Assembly (NCBI RefSeq): GCF_026427775.1
Contig: NZ_CP044532.1
Span: forward strand, 3,968,001 to 4,032,000
Reading direction: 5' to 3'
DNA from: Arthrobacter sp. CDRTa11
GTDB taxonomy: Bacteria > Actinomycetota > Actinomycetes > Actinomycetales > Micrococcaceae
DNA length: 64,000 bases
How positions within the stretch are numbered: the first letter of the stretch is position 1; each line of letters starts with the position of its first letter. The notes beneath the pieces are model-generated. The model saw only the letters and a list, made by a program, of their open reading frames with translations, made no database searches and was not told the origin of the DNA. Positions 25,713 to 34,207 of the stretch are shown piece after piece. The translations under genes were made by a program, and so were the position numbers.

Positions 25713-26621
25713 ATGACCGTTTCACGACAGGCGCCGGCCCGCGCTCCTTTGCGCCCCGCCCCGGGCTCAGGCTTTATGTTCGCCTTTGCCACGCTCGCCT
25801 GCATCGTGGGGCTGATCGCCACGTACTACTACTTTGTGCAGACCACCACGGGCCAGTTCATCGACGAGTCCGCCCTGGTGGAAGCAGTGGATGTGCACGG
25901 ACCTGCGGGCAAGGCAGCCACCGAGTTCCTGGACTGGCTGCCCACCATCTCGCTGGTGATGGCCGCCGTGGTGGTTCTCTTCGTCACGGTGATCCGGCGC
26001 CGCTGGACCGCCGCGGGGATCGCCGTGTCAGCGTGCATCGGCGCCAACATTGCCACCCAGATCCTCAAGGATGTGCTGCCGGCCCGCCCGGACAAGGGTG
26101 TGGTCACGCTGGAGCTGAACTCCCTTCCGTCCGGGCACACCACGCTGGCGGCGTCGGCGGCGGCCGCGGTGTTCCTGATGGCGTCGCCCCGCTGGCGCCC
26201 AATGGCCGGCTTTGTGGGCGGCACGTTCGCCATCGCGTCCGGGGTGTCCACGCTGATCAACCAGTGGCACCGCCCGGCCGACGTGGTGGCGGCGTTCCTG
26301 CTGGTGGGCGCGTTCATGATCCCCGCCGGCTGGCTGATCCTGCGCCATGGCGGGGCCTGGAATGTGTGGGACGGCTTCGGCAGGCATTGGGGCTCGGCCA
26401 AGATCTGGCTGACGCTGCCGGTGATGATCGGGCTGGCCTCGGCCGCGGTGGCCGTGTACTCGCTGGCCAGGATCGCCCCGGGGCCGGGCCAGGAAGCCAG
26501 CACCACCAACTACTTTTGGGCCGGCATTTCCCTCATTGTGATCGCCGGGTACCTGGCCACCGTTGCCACCACTTCGCTGTTCGCCTATGCGGCCCGACGG
26601 CGGGTCCCAGCTTCCCGCTGA
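25713..26621 (+). CDS. PAP2-family membrane phosphatase
   Basis: The 302-residue integral membrane protein has about six hydrophobic segments and the three PAP2 motifs. They are KDVLPARPDKG at about 117-127, the SLPSGHT motif with its His at about 133-139, and SGVSTLINQWHRPADVV at about 172-188 with the nucleophilic His. Family members remove phosphate from lipid phosphates such as undecaprenyl pyrophosphate or phosphatidic acid on the outer membrane face. The substrate here is unknown. It lies alone between an inverted repeat and a strong terminator. Confidence 0.88.
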   Translation: MTVSRQAPARAPLRPAPGSGFMFAFATLACIVGLIATYYYFVQTTTGQFIDESALVEAVDVHGPAGKAATEFLDWLPTISLVMAAVVVLFVTVIRRRWTAAGIAVSACIGANIATQILKDVLPARPDKGVVTLELNSLPSGHTTLAASAAAAVFLMASPRWRPMAGFVGGTFAIASGVSTLINQWHRPADVVAAFLLVGAFMIPAGWLILRHGGAWNVWDGFGRHWGSAKIWLTLPVMIGLASAAVAVYSLARIAPGPGQEASTTNYFWAGISLIVIAGYLATVATTSLFAYAARRRVPASR

Positions 26622-26632
26622 CCGCACCGGCT

Positions 26633-26667
26633 GCGCCGGTGCCGGACGCTTCACGGCACCGGCGCAG
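26633..26667 (+). terminator. GC-rich hairpin after the PAP2 gene
   Basis: TGCGCCGGTGCCG at 26633-26645 pairs perfectly with CGGCACCGGCGCA at 26655-26667 around a 9-base loop, 12 bases past the PAP2 stop. It lies between convergent genes and has no strong T-tract. Confidence 0.7.
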
Positions 26668-26709
26668 GTACTGGGGGCAGCGGTGCTGCTGCAGGGATGA
26701 AGGAAGCTG

Positions 26710-27228
26710 CTAGTGTCTGACCGGCACCGGAGCCAGCGGGCAGCTGACCTTGCCGTTGGCGGTGGCGTTGTCCAGGGTGACGTCCATAAAGGCGGCCGTT
26801 TGATCCAGATACGTGGCAGTAACCCGCACTGTCAACGGGCCGGCGGCATTGTCCTTGAGGATCTGGGACCTCTGCGAATATGGGCTTGCCGTCAGGACGA
26901 TGTTCGCGGAGCCGTTCGGGAGCAGGATTGTTGACCCCGTATAGCTCGTGCCATAGTTCCCGCTGGCCTGGAGGGCTGCGTACGTGATGGTGGCCGGCGC
27001 CGCCGAGACGGTGACCGCGAGCGTGGCCACCTTGTGCGGGCTGTCGTTGGTGCAGGTCAGCCCGGCCAGCGCCGGGCCGGGCCAGGCGCCGTTGGCGGTA
27101 ACCGTCATGGTGGCGGTGGCGGACTGCTCCCAGAGGGCTGAGGCCGAAGCGCCGCCAACCCCCAGCAGAACAGTCAGGACGAAGGCGCCGATGGCCAGCC
27201 TGGCTCCGGGCACCTGGGCGGGCTTCAC
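26710..27228 (-). CDS. Exported protein with SipW-type signal peptide (third in operon)
   Basis: The 172-residue protein begins with one hydrophobic segment (about 10-30) followed by SASALWEQSATA. The small-residue-plus-Trp pattern is shared with the two other exported proteins of this operon. The mature part is Thr/Ala/Val-rich and beta-like, with two Cys (TCTN and SCPL) that could form a disulfide. The GTG start overlaps the signal-peptidase stop as GTGA, so it is translated with it. It is probably processed by that peptidase and displayed at the surface. No enzymatic motif is seen; a fibre or adhesin role is inference from TasA/camelysin-type systems. Confidence 0.75.
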   Translation of the reverse strand: MKPAQVPGARLAIGAFVLTVLLGVGGASASALWEQSATATMTVTANGAWPGPALAGLTCTNDSPHKVATLAVTVSAAPATITYAALQASGNYGTSYTGSTILLPNGSANIVLTASPYSQRSQILKDNAAGPLTVRVTATYLDQTAAFMDVTLDNATANGKVSCPLAPVPVRH

Positions 27229-27917
27229 GCCAGCGCCCCGGCGTCGGCCTGCTGGGTGCGCCTCCGGCTGCGGATTCCCTTGACCAACTGCAGGGCCCCG
27301 TACCCGATCAGCCCGGCAGCGGCGACCATGCTCCAGGTGTTGCGGTCGGCATTGCCCAGCGCGTTGGCTGCGTAGCCCACGAACGGAACGGCGTAGAACA
27401 GCTTGCCCTTGACCTGCAGTTCACGGACGGGATCAGCGTCGTTGACGCCGTTGTTGTCGCCCTTGGTGATGAGGGTCTTCTCCCCCTCCTGCGTGGCACC
27501 GAAGCCCACAATGCGGTGGGTTTCGACGTCGGGCCGGCCGGAATACATCTGGAAGGTCACCACATCGCCGTACTTCAGTTCGCTGAAGTCGGCAGGCTTG
27601 ATCACCAGGAACGTTCCGGGAGGGAACTTGGGGGCCATCGAGTTGGTCAGCACCGTGTAGGCCTCGGACCCGGTGGCCCGCGGAACCACGATCAGCACCA
27701 GTGCCGCGAAAACGAGGATCATCAGGACGACCAGGTTCAGGGCCTTGCCTGCGGCTGCGAAATAGCCCCGGCGCTTTGGCTCCGCGCCGGCGTCCGCGCA
27801 GGCTTCCGCGCCGGTATTGCCGCGGCCAGCCGTCGCGCGGCGGCTGCCCGCTTCGGCAGGCCTGCCACCGCCCCGGCCAAAAGCCAGGTCAGCGGGCATG
27901 ATTTCAGGCGCAGCCAC
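27225..27917 (-). CDS. SipW-like type I signal peptidase
   Basis: The protein of about 230 residues has a cytoplasmic N-terminal stretch and a membrane anchor at about 55-78. The S26B catalytic block is TNSMAPKFPPGTFLVIKP (Ser of NSM), followed by KYGDVVTFQM. THRIVGF carries the His that replaces Lys in SipW/archaeal-type enzymes, and KGDNNGVND holds the Asp region. A second hydrophobic segment sits near 195-215, then a basic tail. The start is either the GTG at 27917 (overlapping the upstream gene by 14 bases) or the ATG at 27899. It sits among three SipW-type substrates, so it is probably their dedicated processing enzyme. Confidence 0.87.
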   Translation of the reverse strand: MAAPEIMPADLAFGRGGGRPAEAGSRRATAGRGNTGAEACADAGAEPKRRGYFAAAGKALNLVVLMILVFAALVLIVVPRATGSEAYTVLTNSMAPKFPPGTFLVIKPADFSELKYGDVVTFQMYSGRPDVETHRIVGFGATQEGEKTLITKGDNNGVNDADPVRELQVKGKLFYAVPFVGYAANALGNADRNTWSMVAAAGLIGYGALQLVKGIRSRRRTQQADAGALA

Positions 27918-28515
27918 TGGGCACCCCGCAGAGCTGGCGGGCCGTGATGGGAAGACTGATGTTCACCGTCTGACCTTTCAGGAGGATGAAGGTGGAGGAG
28001 CTGAGGCTGACCTGGAAGCAGAGAACCGTGCTGGCCGCCTTCGGGACGGCCGCGGACGTGAGTCCAGCTGCGGTGAGCGCCGTGTAGCCGGTGGAACTGC
28101 CGCATTCCGTGACGGCCGAAGCGAACTTTGCAGATACCGTGACGTACTGGGCCAGGGCTCCGAACCCTGTATTGGAAACGGTCGGCTGCCCCACAATGAT
28201 GCTGGTGCTGAACGTTCCGCCGGCGTTGGAGTTATTGCCGATCACAACGCTTGCGTATACCGGCGTTCCGGGTGCGAGCGAGGTGGCTTGGGTGAGGTTG
28301 ATGGTTGCCGGGGCCCCTCCGGTGAGGCTCATGTTGGTGGCCTGCCCGGAGGGACTTGCAGTGAGGCTGACATCGAACGATGCGGCGGTGACGGTGCCCG
28401 GAGCCGCGGCGGAGGCGGCATTCCAGAGGGCGTATGAGCCCTGCACCGTCAACAGTCCCAGGACTACCGCTGCTGCGATTAGCGCACCGGTGCGCAGCAT
28501 CCGCGGCATCCGCAT
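27904..28515 (-). CDS. Exported protein with SipW-type signal peptide (second in operon)
   Basis: The 203-residue protein has a hydrophobic segment at about 10-28 and then GSYALWNAASAAAPGTVTA, matching SipW-dependent signal peptides. The mature region is Ser/Thr/Ala-rich and beta-like (SFDVSLTASPSG, then PVYASVVIGNNSNAGG), resembling TasA/camelysin-type surface proteins. Three Cys lie near the C-terminus (VLCFQ, LCGV, SGCA) and one further upstream. It directly precedes and overlaps the signal-peptidase gene. The role in a surface fibre or matrix is inferred from family and context. Confidence 0.78.
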   Translation of the reverse strand: MRMPRMLRTGALIAAAVVLGLLTVQGSYALWNAASAAAPGTVTAASFDVSLTASPSGQATNMSLTGGAPATINLTQATSLAPGTPVYASVVIGNNSNAGGTFSTSIIVGQPTVSNTGFGALAQYVTVSAKFASAVTECGSSTGYTALTAAGLTSAAVPKAASTVLCFQVSLSSSTFILLKGQTVNISLPITARQLCGVPSGCA

Positions 28516-28589
28516 TGTTCCTCCTGGTCCTGATCCGAATCTGTCCTGATGTGGCGGGCGGCTGCTCAGGGCCGCCCGCCAGCGTCAGG

Positions 28590-29129
28590 CTAGGACAGGC
28601 CGGTCTGGGTGACCTGGGTCAGCGTGAAGCCAACGTTGTTGAAGTTGTAGCTTGCGCCAACGTCGTCGCGGTCCTCGGTGGTGGACAGGAACTCGAAGGT
28701 GATCGTCGCTGTCACCGTCTGCGTGCTGGCGGAGGCCACCAGCGGGTTGACGACGGCGGTGCCGCCCACCGTCAGGGCCGGGTCGGTAACCGTGACGTTG
28801 GCGGCAGTGAATCCGCTGGTCTCATCGATGCCGGTGGTGGCGACGGTTGCTGCCATCTTGTTGCCCGTGAGCGTGACGGCCAGGTCCTGCGTGAAGGTGA
28901 GCTTGTCGCCCGGAACCACCTTGTACGTGGTGATGTTGATTGTTGCGCCGGTGCGGTCCTTCCACACGCCGGCGGTGGTGTTTTCCACGTTCAGGTCCCC
29001 CGCAACAATGGTGCCCGGCGTGGCCGACGCATCTGCGTTCCAGTTGGCCAGTGTGCCGCCGCCGCCTACCAGCAGTGCTGCGCCCAGAGCGATTGCCGCA
29101 GATCCCTTGATCAGTGTGCTGTTCTTCAT
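28590..29129 (-). CDS. SipW/alternate-type signal peptide protein, TasA-like (first in operon)
   Basis: The 179-residue protein begins MKNSTLIKGSAAIALGAALL, with a hydrophobic core to about residue 28 and then TLANWNADASATPGTIVAGD, the alternate-type signal peptide of actinobacterial TasA-like proteins. The mature part has FTQDLAVTLTGNKMAAT and VTATITFEFLS beta strands like TasA. It is probably the most abundant substrate of the peptidase encoded two genes later, since it is first in the operon and followed by a 74-base gap. GGGGACATCATG gives a plausible RBS. A biofilm-matrix fibre role is inference. Confidence 0.82.
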   Translation of the reverse strand: MKNSTLIKGSAAIALGAALLVGGGGTLANWNADASATPGTIVAGDLNVENTTAGVWKDRTGATINITTYKVVPGDKLTFTQDLAVTLTGNKMAATVATTGIDETSGFTAANVTVTDPALTVGGTAVVNPLVASASTQTVTATITFEFLSTTEDRDDVGASYNFNNVGFTLTQVTQTGLS

Positions 29130-29303
29130 GATGTCCCCTCAGACTTTTGCGTGCTTGATTTACTGCTGAAGACCACATTGCACGTGCTCGATCAGGACTA
29201 AGGGGCGAAAATAATCAATGTTTGCTCAAGAAATTGAACATTCAACAGGCCTCTGACCTGCGGTTTTAGTAAAACAAGTGGCGTAAACCCGCAACACAAC
29301 CCG

Positions 29304-30521
29304 TTAGTAGTTCCGCCGGTGCTTCAGCCGGGGAAGTACGACGGCGAACACAGCTGCCGCGGCAAACCCCAGAATCCCGGTGGCTGAGACCCCAGCGCCC
29401 AGGGATGCCAGCGCAGTCACCACGGAGAGCAGCACGGGCCCGCCGGTTGATCCGGCGTCGGCGATAAAACGCCACAGGCCCAGGAACTGGCCGCGCCCGC
29501 GGTCCGGCGAGAAATCCGCACCTAGTGTCATGATCAGGCCGGAACTGATGCCGTTGCCGAAGCCGATCAGCAGCGCGGCGAGCAGGAGCCCGGTGAACGA
29601 AGCGGTCAGCGGGATCAGCAGCATGGCTATTCCCATGATGACGGTGGAGGGGATGGCTACAAACTGCCGGCCCCGGCGGTCCATGAGCTTGCCGGCGGGG
29701 TAGAACACCAGCATGTCGATCGCCCCGGACAGCCCGTAAATCAGCGATGCCTGGGTGGCGTCCATGCCCAGGTGGTCGGCCCAGAGTGGGATGACCACCT
29801 GGCGGGAGGCGCGGAGGGCGCTGAGCAGCAGGATGCCCAGGCCCAGCGTCAGGAACACACCGGAATGGGATGCCGCCACGTTCCGCAGGGTAGGTTCGGG
29901 GCCCTTGTGTCCGCCGTCGGGCGCCGGCGGAACCACCAGGTCCGGGATGGTGACGGCGAGCACCGCGGCGGCCGCCATGCCGGCCACGCCCACCCAGTAG
30001 GCCCCGCCGATGCCCGCGAACTGCATGACGGCTGCACCCACAAACGGCCCGATGAAGATGCCTATCCTGGTTACGCCACCCAGCGTGGACAACGCCCGGG
30101 CACGGAATTCGAGCGGCACCGCTTCTGTGAGGTACTTCTGCCGTGCCAGGTTGAAGACGCTGGCGGTCATCCCGACGACGGCCATCGCCCCGGCGAGCAG
30201 CCACAGTCCGTTGGGGATCAGGGAGGACATTGCGGCCGCGGCGAGGGCCAGCGCGCCCACAGCGGCGGCACCAACGATGGACCAGCGTTCGCCGAATTTG
30301 AGCGTGATGAGGGAGGCGGGCAGGTTGAAAAACCAGGAGCCCAGACCGATCAGCGTGACGATCAGTGCTGACACCGCCACGGATGCGCCGAGGTCGCGGG
30401 CGGAGAGGACCACCACGGGCAGGACAGCTCCTTCGCCGATGCAGAACAGCAGCGCGGGGCCGAACGCGGGTATTGCGATGCTCCGGAAGTTGAACGGCGG
30501 CGGGCTGTCTGGCGAAGTCAT
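29304..30521 (-). CDS. MFS transporter
   Basis: The 405-residue protein has about twelve hydrophobic segments. Between helices 2 and 3 it has LKFGERWSIVGAA, and after helix 8 the repeated loop GKLMDRRGRQFVAIP. These are the two copies of the MFS loop signature. It would move a small solute or drug by proton coupling; the substrate is unknown. I chose the ATG at 30521, which begins MTSPDSPPP, because residues upstream of it are basic and unlike the family. It stands alone, 175 bases from the SipW operon. Confidence 0.85.
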   Translation of the reverse strand: MTSPDSPPPFNFRSIAIPAFGPALLFCIGEGAVLPVVVLSARDLGASVAVSALIVTLIGLGSWFFNLPASLITLKFGERWSIVGAAAVGALALAAAAMSSLIPNGLWLLAGAMAVVGMTASVFNLARQKYLTEAVPLEFRARALSTLGGVTRIGIFIGPFVGAAVMQFAGIGGAYWVGVAGMAAAAVLAVTIPDLVVPPAPDGGHKGPEPTLRNVAASHSGVFLTLGLGILLLSALRASRQVVIPLWADHLGMDATQASLIYGLSGAIDMLVFYPAGKLMDRRGRQFVAIPSTVIMGIAMLLIPLTASFTGLLLAALLIGFGNGISSGLIMTLGADFSPDRGRGQFLGLWRFIADAGSTGGPVLLSVVTALASLGAGVSATGILGFAAAAVFAVVLPRLKHRRNY

Positions 30522-30675
30522 CAGATTTATCCTATGACGGGGCCGGGATCGGGCCACTTTTATGTGCTGTCGTTGGAATTTCAGCAAATTCGGGGGTCAC
30601 AAAAAGCCACGGGAGGACTAGCGTTTGCCTTGTGGAAGGCTGCCATCCGTTCCACACAAAACCAAGGGAGATTTC

Positions 30676-31044
30676 ATGGGGGAATTGTGGATCCGCACCA
30701 TCAGCAACGGCCTGGTCCGTGCGGACAAAGTTACCGAAATTTCATCGACCCGCGGCTCACTGCAGGAGGACCAGGGGTATTCGCTCAAAGTCATCGTGGA
30801 CGGCAAGGCCCACGTGGTGATTGATGACAGCGAAATCCAGGGCACGCTGGCCGAACGGCTGGAATATGCAAGGCATGTAGAGGATGCCCTGCTCCTCGCC
30901 ATGGATGAAGCGAAGGGCTCGGATGTGGCCATGGTGGTCTGCTACGAGCATGAGAACGAGCGCTGGTCCCTGGCCGCAGCGGCAGAGTTGGTGGGCGGAC
31001 TTCCCGCGCATGCGCCGCCGCGGGAGATGACCGGAGCTTCATAG
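30676..31044 (+). CDS. Conserved-looking small protein, unknown function
   Basis: This 122-residue protein is preceded by AAGGGAG six bases ahead of the ATG, so translation is well supported. It has no signal peptide or membrane segment. Residues about 1-50 look beta-rich (ELWIRTISNGLVRADKVTEI, then YSLKVIVDGKAHVVID), and about 55-100 helical with an acidic face. I do not recognise a family. It is divergent from the MFS gene and has no operon partner. Confidence 0.65.
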   Translation: MGELWIRTISNGLVRADKVTEISSTRGSLQEDQGYSLKVIVDGKAHVVIDDSEIQGTLAERLEYARHVEDALLLAMDEAKGSDVAMVVCYEHENERWSLAAAAELVGGLPAHAPPREMTGAS

Positions 31045-31150
31045 CAGGTTCCACAACCGCAGCTTCTCAGGGTTCAGCACAATCCACGCGCCTTTGCCGT
31101 GATACCGGCGAGTTGGTCTCTGACGATATCTCCCAGCAGGGCGATGTGAT
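31039..31150 (-). pseudogene. Possible C-terminal remnant of a SigJ-type sigma factor
   Basis: On the minus strand the end of an open frame reads GAWIVLNPEKLRLW, similar to the closing residues of SigJ-like sigma factors (which end in NPDKL-type motifs). Upstream residues do not continue the family. The match is short, so this is a weak call of a decayed gene. Confidence 0.25.
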
Positions 31151-31341
31151 GCTGACCAATCTCCATCCTGCTCGATGAACAGGGACTGACACTGAATGAT
31201 TTGTTCAGGTGGCAGCCCTGCCACTAGGCGCCACGAGCGTTGCGCTGACCGTCCGTTCAAGGATCGGCTTACGGGACGTGGCCTGCGTCCGCGTTGCTAG
31301 GCTGGCAACCAGCCACTATCCAACCTTCAAGAAGGACAGCC

Positions 31342-31551
31342 ATGCCGCGCGCGATCACTCTCATTCGTTCGGGCGCACTTGCCGATGTTGCGCAGTACGC
31401 GTACGCGGCGACCGCTCCTAGCAACGCAAGGCTCATCTTCTTGGCCGGTGCGTGCCCGTTGAATGAGGATGGATCGTGGATGGGCGTTACGGTTCTTGGC
31501 TACCGTGACCAGCTTGTCGAGATTGAGGCCATCGCCGCTGTTCTCGACTGA
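31342..31551 (+). pseudogene. Truncated RidA-family gene fragment
   Basis: Residues about 14-45 of this 69-codon frame read AQYAYAATAPSNARLIFLAG and then ACPLNEDGSW. This is the N-terminal signature of RidA/YjgF imine deaminases, which are usually about 130 residues long. After residue about 48 the family sequence is lost and the frame ends in a TGA, with no continuation found downstream. AAGGACAGCC precedes the ATG. It is best read as a 3'-truncated relic. It sits in a 650-base zone of decayed genes. Confidence 0.65.
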
Positions 31552-31704
31552 AAGGCCATTCTCCGCTCAGGGTTCCTCCTGCGTACACCGATATTTACCG
31601 CTGCGACTCACAGGTCAGGCGTCAGCGCAGAGACAGCGGAACGGTGACAGTACCCCGCCCGTGGCGGCTGCTGTACTCAGCACGCCCCGGGCGGGTGCTG
31701 CCGA

Positions 31705-32130
31705 TCACCGAGTTGGTTCGGGGACTGGCGTTTCGGTGGGGATTCGCTGCAGCTTTGCGCTGTCAGTGAGCTTGAGCCAGATGACGCCGCCGATGATGAC
31801 GGCCAGCCAGAGGGCGCGAATGGGGGTGAGGACTTCATCGAAGAAGATGGGGGCGAGGAGGGCCGCGCCGACGGCACCGATGCCGGCCCAAACGGCGTAC
31901 CCGATTCCCACGTCGATGGACTTGAGTGCAACACTGAGGCAGAACAGGGTCAAGAGGAAGAAAATGAAGGCAGAGACCGACCAACCGAGGACGGTAAATC
32001 CTTTGCTGCCGGCCACGCTGAGCGCGTAGCCAATCTCGAAGACTCCGGCCAGCAGCAGCACCAGCCAGGATCCTGCTTTCTTGCCGGTGGGCGTTGTGCG
32101 GTTAACGCTGGGGTTGATTGTGATGGTCAT
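31705..32130 (-). CDS. SMR-family efflux protein, subunit 2
   Basis: This small multidrug-resistance protein of about 141 residues has four membrane helices, with VLLLAGVFEIGYALSVAGSK at about 24-43. This holds the essential membrane Glu in the AGVFEIGYA context. GYAVWAGIGAVGAALLAP at about 78-95 is the other family marker. A hydrophilic extension of about 20 residues precedes helix 1 and another follows helix 4. It lies 35 bases behind a second SMR gene, the usual layout of paired (heterodimeric) SMR pumps. These export cations such as quaternary amines or guanidinium. AAAGGACACTCCTA precedes the ATG. Confidence 0.88.
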   Translation of the reverse strand: MTITINPSVNRTTPTGKKAGSWLVLLLAGVFEIGYALSVAGSKGFTVLGWSVSAFIFFLLTLFCLSVALKSIDVGIGYAVWAGIGAVGAALLAPIFFDEVLTPIRALWLAVIIGGVIWLKLTDSAKLQRIPTETPVPEPTR

Positions 32131-32165
32131 TAGGAGTGTCCTTTCAAAGTGATGGGGCGGGGAGA

Positions 32166-32486
32166 TCAGGCGGCGCCGCTGAGCTGGAGCCCTGCGACCC
32201 CGCCGATGACGACAGCGATGCCCAGGCCCTTCTTCCAGTTCAGGCGCTGACTGAGGAAGAGCGCACCGAAAATGACGATCCCGACGCCGGCGACACTGGT
32301 CCAGATCGCGTAGCCCACGCCAACGTCGAAGGTCAGCAAAGCGAGGCTGAGGAAGAGGGTGGCGACCGCGCCGCTGACGAGGGTTCCGACCGTCCACCAC
32401 AGCCTGGTGAAGCCTTCTGCTTTGCTCGCTAAGATGCCGACGGCGACTTCGAAAATGACGGCGATTCCCAGATAGAACCAGCTCAT
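32166..32486 (-). CDS. SMR-family efflux protein, subunit 1
   Basis: The 106-residue protein is the canonical SMR length with four helices. AVIFEVAVGILASKAEGFT at about 9-27 carries the essential Glu, and GVGYAIWTSVAGVGIVIFGAL at about 56-76 the second signature. It probably forms a two-component pump with the following gene. A MarR-type operator-like palindrome lies about 75-90 bases upstream of the start, within a possible promoter, and the marR gene follows at 32610-33050 on the same strand. The set is therefore likely induced by a toxic ligand sensed by MarR. Confidence 0.9.
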   Translation of the reverse strand: MSWFYLGIAVIFEVAVGILASKAEGFTRLWWTVGTLVSGAVATLFLSLALLTFDVGVGYAIWTSVAGVGIVIFGALFLSQRLNWKKGLGIAVVIGGVAGLQLSGAA

Positions 32487-32560
32487 GTTGTTCCTTTCGA
32501 TTCGTGTGTACTCGCCCTGGCCCTCAACTACGGGTAAGGGTCAAGACATTAAGGACTTTT

Positions 32561-32576
32561 TTGTATGTACATGCAG
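32561..32576 (-). promoter_or_regulatory. Probable MarR operator upstream of the SMR genes
   Basis: TTGTATGTACATGCAG contains the 8-base palindrome ATGTACAT and matches the site at 33070-33085 at 14 of 16 positions. On the minus strand it overlaps a possible promoter (TTGGCC, 17 bases, TACAAA). A small hairpin (GCAGCTAT/ATAGCTGC, about 32573-32598) lies just beside it and may end the marR transcript. Confidence 0.65.
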
Positions 32577-32609
32577 CTATATGGCCAAAAAAAATAGCTG
32601 CACCTGGAG

Positions 32610-33050
32610 TTAGGAGATGAGTTTCCGGATGGTTCCGAACGCGCCATCCAGGTCAACGAGATTAAGATGCGGGTGTTCCTGTGCTGCAGTACCAAGCAGC
32701 TCGCCGAGCTTGTTCTCGTAGGACTCGCCAATTGCATTCACGACGTTCACGCCATGATCGGTGATCACTGCGTAGACTCCCCGGCCATCGTCCGGGCACG
32801 TATCCCGGACGGCCAGCCCTTTGGCCTCAAGTCGCCCTACGAGTCGGGTCGCCGAACTCTGGTTCAGGCCGACCCTGTGCGCGAGGTCGTTAATGCGCAG
32901 TTCCCTGCCTGACGCCTTGCTCAGGTGGAGTATGGCGTTGTAGTCGGTCAGGCCGACATTATGCGTATCCGACAGCCACTTGCTGAGGGCTGCGTCCACC
33001 GCACTCACCACTGCCGCGACCTGCGACCACGCCGAACTGAGATTTCCCAC
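32610..33050 (-). CDS. MarR-family transcriptional regulator
   Basis: The 146-residue protein has the MarR winged helix: LRINDLAHRVGLNQSSATRLVGRLEAKGLAVRDTC spans about 51-85 with the recognition helix and wing. A DDGRG segment follows, typical of the family. It has helices at both ends for dimerisation. It is upstream of, and on the same strand as, the SMR pair. Matching palindromes lie 20 bases upstream of its own start and upstream of the SMR genes. Autoregulation and control of the pump by ligand release are inferred from this. Confidence 0.88.
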   Translation of the reverse strand: MGNLSSAWSQVAAVVSAVDAALSKWLSDTHNVGLTDYNAILHLSKASGRELRINDLAHRVGLNQSSATRLVGRLEAKGLAVRDTCPDDGRGVYAVITDHGVNVVNAIGESYENKLGELLGTAAQEHPHLNLVDLDGAFGTIRKLIS

Positions 33051-33069
33051 TGGCCGCCGCTCCGAATAA

Positions 33070-33085
33070 TTGAATGTACATGCAA
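33070..33085 (-). promoter_or_regulatory. Probable MarR operator at the marR promoter
   Basis: TTGAATGTACATGCAA is a palindrome with one mismatched pair (TTG-N-ATGTACAT-N-CAA), ending 20 bases upstream of the marR start. It matches the site at 32561-32576, which precedes the SMR genes. Confidence 0.7.
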
Positions 33086-33187
33086 CAACCTACCCATTCC
33101 GTGGGGGTACATCAAGCCAGCACCCCAGCAACCCTACTTTAGGTGTTGAACGGCCCCCTTGGATCTCCGTGGGAATGGCCCTAAGGC

Positions 33188-33625
33188 TCAGGGCTTGGAC
33201 AGGGATTCCGGTAGCAGGCCGAGTTGTCCTAGGAACTCCAGCTGGTCAAAGTAGAATTCGTGCCTTGTGATCAGACCATCCTCCACGTGGACGATGTCGG
33301 TACTTCTCACCCTGATGCTTTTGCCCGTGGGAGGTAGGCTTTCGCCGGACGGCAGGGGCAGCGGTCCTGTGTTGGTTCCGACGACAAAGCCCTCATCGAT
33401 GGCTACATTTCCATCCTCATACTTCTGCGCATACTCATAGCTGATATCCGGGAACGATTCCCCAAATTGCGACAGGTAGTTACTGATTGCTGCCGGCCCG
33501 ACTAGCTCACCCTCTTCGGGGGTGACGGCCACGGCATCAGCTGCGTAGCACGCCGCCTGAGTCTCTTTATCTCTCGCGGTCACGGCAGTGGTTAAGCGGT
33601 CCAATACATCGCGTGCCTGTCCCAT
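33188..33625 (-). CDS. SnoaL-like (NTF2-fold) protein
   Basis: The 145-residue protein has the SnoaL/ester-cyclase layout: an N-terminal helix with a DRLTTAVTARD segment, CYAADAVAVTPEEGELVGPAAI at about 26-47, FPDISYEY at about 58-65, and a C-terminal sheet ending VHVEDGLITRHEFYFDQLEF. These cone-shaped proteins bind small ligands; many in this group have no proven reaction. It has no operon partner. The function is not inferable further. Confidence 0.8.
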   Translation of the reverse strand: MGQARDVLDRLTTAVTARDKETQAACYAADAVAVTPEEGELVGPAAISNYLSQFGESFPDISYEYAQKYEDGNVAIDEGFVVGTNTGPLPLPSGESLPPTGKSIRVRSTDIVHVEDGLITRHEFYFDQLEFLGQLGLLPESLSKP

Positions 33626-34207
33626 TTTTTCGACCTCCGTCTATTGGCGGCCTTACGGGAGGGTCAGGCCGCTCCATGGCTGGGCTTCAGTTGAGGCAGA
33701 AGCCGATTCAAGTACACGCCGAGCAGGGAGGAGTGTCAATCACTCCAGAACAGCGGGCGCACTACCGCTGGCGTCGCGTTCATCCACGGCCTAATAGCTG
33801 GGACAAACACGGAACCTACGACGCCTACCCTCCACGGGGATCCTTCGTCTTTTGAAGGCGCTGCCGCTCACGAAGATGTGCGTGTTAGGCCAATAAAATT
33901 AGGTAGGGACAAGTCAGGGCAGGGGCGCTAATCTTTTTATGGGCAACAGCCTGGCGCGCGAAGTAACGCCAGCGATTGCCCTGTGTGGGAGGCGCGTTCT
34001 GGGCCACGCCGCGTTTGGGCCGATCTGCTCGGGGACACTGAGCGGCTCATCCACTGCCAAGACTGGCGGTGATGCCAGCTTCGGGCAGACAAACAGTTGA
34101 GATGGTTCCCCGGAACGGGTTCTGGTCTAGCTTGTGGTTCCGCCGACCATTCCTCCGTCGTGCCGGATCGCACAAAGAACGGTCTGGCCGTCAAAAAGAC
34201 TAGGACC
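33626..34207. other. Gene-poor stretch of about 580 bases
   Basis: No convincing gene is seen. One short frame from a GTG at about 33736 to 33855 could encode 40 residues (VSITPEQRAHYRWRR at its start). GGGAGGA lies directly against the GTG, too close for a normal RBS. Long minus-strand frames here are out-of-frame shadows of the neighbouring gene and terminator. Confidence 0.4.

Noticed and set aside
32487..32609. Guanidine riboswitch upstream of the SMR genes
   Set aside because: SMR genes are often under guanidine riboswitches, but the leader is short and lacks the conserved ykkC elements; MarR-type palindromes fit better.
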